A DNA stretch of 47,522 bases. Source: Deltaproteobacteria bacterium (GTDB lineage Bacteria > Desulfobacterota > Binatia > UBA9968). Below the pieces are notes generated by a model. It saw only the letters and a program-made list of their open reading frames with translations, was not told the origin of the DNA and searched no databases. Below are positions 41,771 to 47,522 of the stretch, in pieces (position 1 is the first letter of the stretch; each line of letters opens with the position of its first letter). Where the stretch lies: NCBI GenBank assembly GCA_009692615.1, contig SHYW01000030.1, positions 1-47,522 on the forward strand, given 5' to 3'. The position numbers were made by a program, and so were the translations under genes.

Positions 41771-43249
41771 CTACGGCGAGGCTGGGAAGATCAGCGACTT
41801 GATGACCACCGGCACGGCGCCGGAGGAGGGAATCAGCGCGCCGACGTCGATGAAGTCGAAATCGCTGAGGGCGATGCCGTCGATGGAGATGATCGCGCTG
41901 TCCAACTTCAATTCTTCTTGGCAGTGCAGGCCGATGATGCCGCCGATGTCGCCGTCGTTGACCAATACTAGTGCGTGGCCTTTGGCTAAAATATCTTTGA
42001 GTCCTTCGGCGACGCCGCTGCAGAACGCTTGCAAGCGCGCGAAGGTCGCTGAGCCGTCCCAGTGAAATGCTACCGCGACCGGTTGGCGGCCGTGCAATAG
42101 ATCCAAGCGGCGCAGTGCCGCGAGCAGCGCGTCGCGCACGGCGTCCTTGGTGAATTCGTCTTTGTCGAGGGGAAATTCGGGCGCCACCACGGCGATGTTG
42201 CGTACCGGCACGGCGTCTTCGGGCATGATGAAGATGGTGTTGCCGCTCACTTGCACGGTGTACTGCGACGCGCCGATGACGGTGGCGCGGATGCGCGCGT
42301 TGGGTTCCATCACGAAGAGGCCCAAGCTGGCGACGCGTTTTTGCACTTCATCGGCGATCAGCGGTCCCAAGTCGCCGAAGCTGGTCTTGGCGCGATTGTA
42401 AATAAACTCCGACACGCCGCCGGAAAACATCACGCAATCGATCTCGCCGGTGTAGCTGAGCGGCGGCAGGCGCAGCAAGCTTTTGATGTCGTCATTCACC
42501 GATTCAGGTTTCAACAGCGCGAACAGCTTGTCCATCATGCCGGAAACCATCTTGCGCAGATTTTCTTCGGGGATTTTTTCGCCCATGGTCACTGAGAAGC
42601 CGGCCCAGCCGGCGTGTTTGCGCGCGGCTTCTTCGATGCGCACCACCGCGCCGTCTTTGTCGAAGGCGAGCAGACGCGCGCCGATATCGATGGCGGAGAC
42701 TTCCTGGACTTTGCCGTTGCTGCAAATGGCGAACTTGCTGGTGCCGCCGCCGATGTCGATGTTCAACACCACGCCGCCCATTTTCGCCGAGTGCGCCACG
42801 GCGCCGGAACCATGGGCCGCCATGGTCGCTTCCATGCCGTCGCCGGCGCTGACCGCGACGAACTTGCCGGCTTCTTCGGCGAACAGTTCGGCGATGGCGC
42901 GGGCGTTGCGCCGGCGCACGGCGACGCCGGTCAAGATCAACGCGCCGGTGTCGACTTGTTCGCGGCTAATTTTGGCGATCGCGTATTGGTCGTTGATGAA
43001 CTTGCCCAGGGCGTCGACATCGATTCGCGTGTCGTCTACGTAGGCGGTTAAAAGGATTTGCGATTCGTTGATTACTTCGCGCTTGGTGACGCGGTAGCGC
43101 GATCCTTCGAGGGTCAATTCGAGGCGAGAAAAAACCAAATGCGATGTCGACGAGCCAATGTCGACGCCGACGCTGGTGAGCTTGAGATTTTCCTCATCTT
43201 GCATGTGGCGGTTGGCATTGGAAAACGAACCTCTAGGTGCGGTGGCCAT
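41771..43249 (-). CDS. eutA: EutA-like ethanolamine ammonia-lyase reactivating factor
   Basis: This 492-residue protein has the EutA fold of the actin-like ATPase superfamily. Phosphate-1 loop VGVDIGSSTSHLVFSR lies near residue 27, then LILTGVAVRRRNARAIAELFAEEAG in two pieces, and phosphate-2 loop VLNIDIGGGTSKFAICSNG near 165. EutA exchanges damaged cobalamin on ethanolamine ammonia-lyase (EutBC). No eutB, eutC or microcompartment gene is in the window, so it may serve a distant enzyme or have another role. The start ATG follows AAAGGAT. A dispersed repeat separates it from the upstream bicupin gene. Confidence 0.85.
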   Translation of the reverse strand: MATAPRGSFSNANRHMQDEENLKLTSVGVDIGSSTSHLVFSRLELTLEGSRYRVTKREVINESQILLTAYVDDTRIDVDALGKFINDQYAIAKISREQVDTGALILTGVAVRRRNARAIAELFAEEAGKFVAVSAGDGMEATMAAHGSGAVAHSAKMGGVVLNIDIGGGTSKFAICSNGKVQEVSAIDIGARLLAFDKDGAVVRIEEAARKHAGWAGFSVTMGEKIPEENLRKMVSGMMDKLFALLKPESVNDDIKSLLRLPPLSYTGEIDCVMFSGGVSEFIYNRAKTSFGDLGPLIADEVQKRVASLGLFVMEPNARIRATVIGASQYTVQVSGNTIFIMPEDAVPVRNIAVVAPEFPLDKDEFTKDAVRDALLAALRRLDLLHGRQPVAVAFHWDGSATFARLQAFCSGVAEGLKDILAKGHALVLVNDGDIGGIIGLHCQEELKLDSAIISIDGIALSDFDFIDVGALIPSSGAVPVVIKSLIFPASP

Positions 43250-43280
43250 TAGAAATCCTTTGGGGGTGTGGGCTGAAAAC

Positions 43281-43349
43281 GTTTGGCGTCTGGAGTTCGG
43301 CGCTTAAGAACGCTAGACCCCAGACGCCAGACCCTGGACGCTGAACGGT
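43281..43349. repeat. Palindromic repeat (GTCTGGAG...AGACCC...GACGC type)
   Basis: TTTGGCGTCTGGAGTTCGGC, GCTTAAGAACGCTAGACCCC, AGACGCCAGACCCTGGACGC and TGAACG lie in order. The first and last parts (GGCGTCTGG, CCAGACGCC) are complementary and can pair. It fills the gap between eutA and the bicupin gene. Confidence 0.6.
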
Positions 43350-43352
43350 TTC

Positions 43353-44549
43353 TTAGTAGGAGTTTTTGTACAGATCGGCTTCCATGCGCGACTTGGTGCC
43401 GACCTTTTCGAGGGTTTCTTCGAACTCTTTACGCAGGTACGGATCTTCTTCGTTGTACGGGATCGCCGTGCCGCCGTCTTTCATGTCGATGGCGCCGTAA
43501 TCGATCGCTTTCTCACCGGGACGGCCGCGTTCGCGGCCCGGCGCGTTGGGGCCGAACCAGGCGGTTAATCTCAGCGGCTCTTTGCTCGCGCCAAAGTGCG
43601 CATGGAACCAGTTGCCGCTCATCGGCGCGGCGCTGACCATGCCAACTGGTTCGTAATCCTGCCGTCTGATTTCTTCCGTCGTGCCGTTTTCCCAGGGGTG
43701 CATTCCCAATTTTGCTGGCCAGGTGTAAGTGTAGCCTTTGCCGCTCAAGCAAATCAGAACCGCGGCCGAGCCGTGCGCGTGAGCTTTCGAATAGCGGCCG
43801 GTTTCATGCTGGCCGATCCACATGTAGAAATGCTGCCCCGCCATATGCGGTTCGATGCGTCGATAACCCGGCGAGCGGCGGTTATCCATCGGCAACTCGC
43901 AGCCCATCACGTCGGGAATAATATTGGTCTTGCGCATGGCGAGACCGCGCACTGGATCAGGGGTTACTTCCTCTTTGTATTTAAAATAGTCGTCGGTGGG
44001 ATCGAAACGGTCCTTGAACTGATAGGGGCAGTTGAAGATGAAATCTTCGTTGCCGAAGTTGTTCATGATGTTCGGCGCCGTGGTGCCGGCGAGCAATAGC
44101 GCCGGGCTCGAAGTCGCGTTGACGATGCGATGGGTGGCGTTCATCGGGATCGCGAAGATCGAACCTTTTTGCCATTCGAACGTCAGCTTCTTAGGATTAC
44201 CATCGACCCAGACTTCCGTGGTGCCGCGGCCGTCGACGACGAGATACTGTTCCTCGTAGAGATGCTTCTCGGGATTCAACGCGCCGGCGCCGGGAACTTC
44301 GACGACATAGCAACCCCAGAGGCCTTCGGTGCCGAGCAGCTGAATGAAGGTGCCGTTGCCGCCCATTTTTTTCCACGGCTTGCGCGGCAGATCCTGCACC
44401 CGGCGCACGCCGATGTCGCGGAAGATCGGGATGCCCTGAGATTCCATGTAATTGTCGTAGGGTGTGTTGGGCCGGAGAAATTTACCCAGTCCAGCCCTGG
44501 TCTTATTGTCCGTCGGTTCCTTAAACGTTGATTCTGCGGGATGATCCAT
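43353..44549 (-). CDS. Bicupin protein, gentisate-dioxygenase-like
   Basis: This 398-residue protein has two cupin barrels. The first is around residues 95-155 (EEQYLVVDGRGTTEVWVDG, PMNATHRIVN), the second around 255-330 (KAHAHGSAAVLICLSGKGYT, NWFHAHFGAS). The HxH motif in KAHAHG and the later FHAHFG give good metal ligands in the C-terminal barrel; the first barrel has fewer. Gentisate and 1-hydroxy-2-naphthoate dioxygenases share this layout, but many relatives have no known reaction. The ATG at 44549 follows GAGGAGGC. It lies upstream of eutA on the same strand and divergent from a solute-binding gene. Confidence 0.83.
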   Translation of the reverse strand: MDHPAESTFKEPTDNKTRAGLGKFLRPNTPYDNYMESQGIPIFRDIGVRRVQDLPRKPWKKMGGNGTFIQLLGTEGLWGCYVVEVPGAGALNPEKHLYEEQYLVVDGRGTTEVWVDGNPKKLTFEWQKGSIFAIPMNATHRIVNATSSPALLLAGTTAPNIMNNFGNEDFIFNCPYQFKDRFDPTDDYFKYKEEVTPDPVRGLAMRKTNIIPDVMGCELPMDNRRSPGYRRIEPHMAGQHFYMWIGQHETGRYSKAHAHGSAAVLICLSGKGYTYTWPAKLGMHPWENGTTEEIRRQDYEPVGMVSAAPMSGNWFHAHFGASKEPLRLTAWFGPNAPGRERGRPGEKAIDYGAIDMKDGGTAIPYNEEDPYLRKEFEETLEKVGTKSRMEADLYKNSY

Positions 44550-44782
44550 AAAGCCTCCTCAAGAAAATAGTTTCGATTAGAATCTCAGACCTGGCGAGGG
44601 CATTGCGCGCTCAAACAAGCCCAGTGAAATGATAGGGGCAATTTATCGTCTGGCGAATTGGGAGTCAAACGAAGCTGGCAACGGCATTTCATCGATAGAG
44701 CGTGAATGACAGCGCCTGCGAGTTTTGCTAGTAGTATGGACGTGGTTGTCGAGGGTCTAAGGAACGGATTCATGGAGGATCG

Positions 44783-45763
44783 ATGATTTCATTCGCGATT
44801 GTTCTACTCAGCGTGTTTCTCACTGGTGCTTGGGCCGCGGCGCAAACGCCGGTGCGCGTCATGTCGGGTTACAGCGCCACTTCCGGTCCCCACGCGGTGT
44901 TGTGGATCGCGCGGGATGCTGGGCTGTTCGAGAAAAACGGTTTGCGCACCGATGTCGCCTATATCCGCAGCGGTTCGACTATGGCGCAAACTTTAGTATC
45001 GGGAGAAATCCAGCTGTCGCAGATGGGCGGACCCGCGATGTTAGCCGCCGGTGTCGCCGGCATGGACGTGACGTTTGTCGCTGTGGCGCTCAATACCACG
45101 CCAATCGTGATCATGGGCAGTGTTTCGAAGATGGAAGAGCTGAAAGGCAAGACCATCGGCGTGACGCGCTACGGTTCCAACACCGACACCTCGGCGCGCT
45201 ACGCGATTCGCAAGGCCGGGTTGCAGCCGGAAAAAGATGTCGGGCTGATTCAACTAGAAGACTACGGCAATATTCTCGGCGGCATGCAGTCCGGGCGGGT
45301 GACCGCCGGCGCGCTCGCCGATCCGTTTACCTTTGCGGCCAAGAAATTGGGCTTTAAAGAACTCGCCGATCTGGCGACCCTGGGTTTGGAATTTCCCTTC
45401 GTCGGCTTGGTCGCGAAAAAGTCTTACATCAAGGACAACCTGGACACCGTGCAGCGCTTTGTCCGTGCTTATACCGAGGCCATCGCGATCTACAAAAATA
45501 ACCGCGAGTTGGCGATGAAGATCACCGGCAAATATACCGGCATCAAAGATGCCACGGTGCTCGCCGCGACGGTGGATTTTTACACGGCGAAACTCCTACG
45601 CGTTCCCTATCCGACCGTTGGCGGTCTCAAGTTTGTTTTGGACGAAGTCGCGCTGCGCGATCCGCGGGCGAAAAATTTTACCCCGGAGTCATTCATGGAC
45701 ACCCGCTTCGTCAAGCAGCTTGAGGATAGCGGGTTTATAAAATCGCTGTATCCGAAAGGGTGA
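44783..45763 (+). CDS. ABC-type solute-binding protein, SsuA/THI5/NMT1-like
   Basis: This 326-residue protein has a Sec signal peptide (residues 1-19, MISFAIVLLSVFLTGAWAA). The mature start TPVRVMSGYSATSGPHAVLW then RDAGLFEKNGLR is typical of the group. Hinge sequence KMEELKGKTIGVTRYGSNTD and the C-terminal FMDTRFVKQLEDSGFIKSLY are also regular. It follows a 233-bp gap without recognised elements, with GGAGGATCG just before the ATG. No ABC permease or ATPase is near. It is divergent from the bicupin gene, which may handle the same compound. Confidence 0.87.
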   Translation: MISFAIVLLSVFLTGAWAAAQTPVRVMSGYSATSGPHAVLWIARDAGLFEKNGLRTDVAYIRSGSTMAQTLVSGEIQLSQMGGPAMLAAGVAGMDVTFVAVALNTTPIVIMGSVSKMEELKGKTIGVTRYGSNTDTSARYAIRKAGLQPEKDVGLIQLEDYGNILGGMQSGRVTAGALADPFTFAAKKLGFKELADLATLGLEFPFVGLVAKKSYIKDNLDTVQRFVRAYTEAIAIYKNNRELAMKITGKYTGIKDATVLAATVDFYTAKLLRVPYPTVGGLKFVLDEVALRDPRAKNFTPESFMDTRFVKQLEDSGFIKSLYPKG

Positions 45764-45778
45764 GGCTCGACCCTTGGT

Positions 45779-45815
45779 CATTCCAAATTCCAAATTCCAG
45801 ATTTCAGATTGCGAA
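45779..45815. repeat. ATTCCAAATTCCAAATTCCA-type repeat
   Basis: CATTCCAAATTCCAAATTCC then AGATTTCAGATTGCG is a short direct-repeat tract. Similar tracts lie at 7400-7431 (TTCCAAATTCTAAATC) and 8200-8225 (TCCAAAATTCCAAATCCCCA), both inside the start regions of the aldolase genes. Confidence 0.65.
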
Positions 45816-45825
45816 AACCGCGGCG

Positions 45826-46704
45826 TCAGTTACTTCGAATTAGCTGGCTTTCGGATAGGCGCACGCTGAGGATGAACAAGATCGCGAGTGTCGATGCCAT
45901 GATCGTCGGCAGTAGGTAGTTCACCGCGGGTAGGAGCGCGATCACTATTAAGCTCATTCCGAGACCAACGGGCACTTGGGGTTTGCCGATACTCAAAAAG
46001 AGCGCGCAGGGAATGATCAGTATACTCAGATCGTGAGAAAAAAGATGCGGCGACACGACCAGTAGGGCGAGTATGTTGACGATCCAGCAAGCCGCGAAAT
46101 TTTTCGGTTGTCGTTGGGCACGCCAGTTCGCCCAAGCTACCAAGCCCAGAGTGATCGCCACACCCGCCCACCAAGTGTAAAGATGCCAGTTGGGTGCCAG
46201 CCAATAGGTGGTTAGGGCGCGCAGGTTGTGCATGTCGCGCCACTCGCTCCACCATTCGGCGTCGTGGGTTACCATGTATTGCGCGAGCCGAATGTAGTCT
46301 CCAGTCACGTCTTTGCCGAGGCAAAGAAAAAAACCGATGGTCAAGGCGAAGGTCACGGTGAGGCCGGCCGCCAGTCCACGCCATTTTTTCTGCACGAGCA
46401 GCGCGAAATGCGGAATCGCCAAATACTGCGGCTTGATGCTGAGCAGCGCGGCCCAAAAACCGGCGTGACTGAATTGATCTCGCTTTTGTGCGACCACGTG
46501 ACGGGTTAAGAAGTAGACGACTAAGGCCGAAGTGTGCGCGTTGAATACCGCCGCTTGGGTGGCGAAATTGCAGAACGTAAACAACAACAGCCAATCTCTT
46601 TGATCCGCCGATAGCGCTAAGTTTTTTAGCAGTAAACGTATACTGCCGGCGAATAGCAAAACGTTGATCAGACTGTTGAGCAAAAATGCCGCCGGGAAAG
46701 GCAT
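45826..46704 (-). CDS. GT87/DUF2029-type membrane glycosyltransferase, N-terminally truncated
   Basis: This 292-residue integral membrane protein matches the C-terminal two-thirds of the DUF2029/GT87 mannosyltransferase family. It has many hydrophobic helices, YLAIPHFALLVQKKWRGL after the conserved KPQ (LSIKPQYL), and SPHLFSHDLSILIIP. The family normally begins with a further 100 or so residues, including a periplasmic loop with DxxxxY and a YPP segment; these are not found upstream in any frame. The ATG at 46704 may therefore mark a deletion product and not a true start. It lies 96 bp downstream of the CopD-like gene on the same strand. Confidence 0.65.
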   Translation of the reverse strand: MPFPAAFLLNSLINVLLFAGSIRLLLKNLALSADQRDWLLLFTFCNFATQAAVFNAHTSALVVYFLTRHVVAQKRDQFSHAGFWAALLSIKPQYLAIPHFALLVQKKWRGLAAGLTVTFALTIGFFLCLGKDVTGDYIRLAQYMVTHDAEWWSEWRDMHNLRALTTYWLAPNWHLYTWWAGVAITLGLVAWANWRAQRQPKNFAACWIVNILALLVVSPHLFSHDLSILIIPCALFLSIGKPQVPVGLGMSLIVIALLPAVNYLLPTIMASTLAILFILSVRLSESQLIRSN

Positions 46705-46800
46705 GTTTGATCCGTCGCGCCGCGGCGGTGCTCTGCGCCATGGTACTACTCGGTGGGAGAATGTGTCGGGGACGATGAGACGTTATGCAAACGCAGCGGC

Positions 46801-47301
46801 CTAACCTTTCAGCAACACCATGCCGAGTAGGACCGCTACGGGGCCGAGGCCGGCGTTGATCTTGAGCAGCAAAAACCAGCGGCGCCAGTGCGATAACAAG
46901 GGCTCGGGCCAATCGATCACGTTGGCGGGCACCTCGGCGGTGAGCGCGGCGATGTGCGGGCCGTATTTGAAGACTTGCAGTCCATGGTGCATGACCATGG
47001 CGCCGAAGAGAAATAATTTGACGCCGAGTAGGATCGGAAACGAATCGTTGGGCGCACTGTTTGGATTGCGCAAAATCAAATTGATCGCTCCGCTGAGCAG
47101 CAACAGCGCGATGGCGGTCCAGGAAAGTAGTTCCAGCCCGATGCGGCTTTGATTCATCGTCTTGATGGCGATTTTCACGCTGATGACTTCTTCGTCATGC
47201 ACTGACGGGCCGGCGACGACGAGAAAATAAACGATGCCGCCGAGCCAAAGGGCGTTGGCGATCAGGTGCAGCAGTAGACTGAGAGGCTGCCACATACTCA
47301 T
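46801..47301 (-). CDS. CopD-like four-helix membrane protein
   Basis: This 166-residue protein has four membrane segments (about residues 5-32, 53-77, 90-112 and 140-162). The first contains HLIANALWLGGIVYF, with the histidine and W-x-G-G pattern seen in CopD/DUF4149-type proteins; another His pair is in MVMHHGLQVFKYG. Such proteins are linked with copper or haem handling, though function is uncertain. The start is placed at ATG 47301 (MSMWQP); an upstream TTG at 47361 would add 20 polar residues close to the IS end. No Shine-Dalgarno is clear. The IS insertion at 47379 may have cut away its promoter. Confidence 0.65.
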   Translation of the reverse strand: MSMWQPLSLLLHLIANALWLGGIVYFLVVAGPSVHDEEVISVKIAIKTMNQSRIGLELLSWTAIALLLLSGAINLILRNPNSAPNDSFPILLGVKLFLFGAMVMHHGLQVFKYGPHIAALTAEVPANVIDWPEPLLSHWRRWFLLLKINAGLGPVAVLLGMVLLKG

Positions 47302-47378
47302 GAACAAATATTTATCGCGCTGACGACCATGCTTTTCGATCTTCGCACAATTCTTCGCCAATTCAACGCGATTTTCAA

Positions 47379-47522
47379 TGTTGTAGCAAAGTGATTATGT
47401 CAGGGGTTAACGGCAACGTAATTATGTCAGGGTGGAAGGATGACAACCCTGACAATGAAAGACGAGAAACGACTAGACGTAATTCAACGAGTATATCGCA
47501 GCGAGATCACCGTGGTTGAGGC
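47379..47522 (+). mobile_element. 5' end of an insertion sequence, right copy
   Basis: These 144 bp equal the reverse complement of bases 3-146. The terminus TGTTGTAGCAAAGTG is followed by two ATTATGTCAGGG motifs about 30 bp apart and then the transposase start. The other end of the element lies outside the window, so no target duplication can be checked. Confidence 0.85.
47440..47522 (+). CDS. IS transposase, N-terminal 27 residues only (partial)
   Basis: This frame is identical to the partial frame at 1-85 but reads out of the right end. The ATG follows GGTGGAAGG directly. Visible residues are MTTLTMKDEKRLDVIQ and a further short helix; everything after that is missing. The protein family is tentatively ISNCY-like. 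Confidence 0.6.
   Translation, partial: MTTLTMKDEKRLDVIQRVYRSEITVVE

Noticed and set aside
155-45815. CRISPR array from the repeated sequences
   Set aside because: Copies are scattered, palindromic, of several families and not regularly spaced. No cas gene is present.
45830-46912. Long frame overlapping the GT87 gene on the same strand
   Set aside because: It is Arg/Pro-rich and without family likeness, while the other frame gives clear membrane helices and family motifs.
1-47522. tRNA or rRNA genes
   Set aside because: I looked for cloverleaf-type arms and the conserved T-loop in the gaps and found none that held up.

Overview
The window is 47.5 kb of about 58% GC bacterial DNA with short intergenic gaps. 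It has no rRNA, tRNA or CRISPR that I can see. Its gene content is SsuA/THI5-type solute-binding proteins, solo Rieske oxygenase alpha subunits, class II aldolases, VOC and cupin dioxygenases, a beta-ketoadipate cluster and a CoxMLS-type hydroxylase. Together with many intergenic palindromic repeats, this resembles uncultured soil or sediment lineages once lumped with Deltaproteobacteria (Binatota, Tectomicrobia or Rokubacteria-like). That placement is inference from gene style; no phylogenetic marker is present.

Both ends carry the same 144-bp sequence in inverted orientation: the 5' end of an insertion sequence plus the first codons of its transposase, each reading out of the window. The window is therefore the DNA between two IS copies, most likely an assembly contig that stopped at a repeat.

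Layout. 0.25-2.7 kb (+): solute-binding protein and Rieske oxygenase 1. 7.3-2.8 kb (-): a 2-hydroxyacid dehydrogenase homologue, a BNR-repeat protein, a LigB-type extradiol dioxygenase and an MFS exporter. 7.4-15.3 kb (+): two class II aldolases, solute-binding protein, solo NFACT-R domain, cytoplasmic solute-binding-fold protein, GIY-YIG nuclease, Rieske 2, solute-binding protein, two-domain VOC protein. 15.5-16.7 kb: a Uma2 gene with an in-frame stop, and tail-to-tail with it a DsbA/FrnE-family gene whose first active-site Cys codon is TGA. 16.8-22.6 kb (+): pcaD-pcaC-pcaH-pcaG-pcaB and an acyl-CoA ligase. 22.6-27.4 kb: DUF488, MFS, and an iron-type binding protein (in-frame amber stop) with its fused permease. 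34.3-27.7 kb (-): VOC protein, cupin, solute-binding protein, adenylyl cyclase-TPR protein, Rieske 3, argC. 34.4-38.5 kb (+): molybdenum hydroxylase M, L and S subunits. 38.8-47.3 kb: degenerate histidine kinase, zinc-ribbon protein, EutA-like protein, bicupin, solute-binding protein, truncated GT87 and a CopD-like membrane protein.

Together the genes describe uptake and breakdown of aromatic or carboxylated compounds. Rieske oxygenases and the molybdenum hydroxylase would activate rings, intradiol (PcaGH) and extradiol (LigB, VOC) enzymes would open them, and PcaB, PcaC and PcaD would carry the intradiol product to 3-oxoadipate. Reductases, ABC ATPases, pcaIJF and dedicated regulators are not in the window.

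The strongest unusual signal is the DsbA/FrnE gene at 16053-16670. Reading TGA as selenocysteine restores a complete 205-residue protein with a U-P-W-C active site, and a SECIS-like hairpin lies just downstream of the TGA. Other notable points are a dehydrogenase homologue lacking all three catalytic residues, a histidine kinase lacking its phospho-acceptor His, a GIY-YIG gene bracketed by matching palindromic modules, and a palindromic repeat family whose 26-bp core occurs in both orientations.
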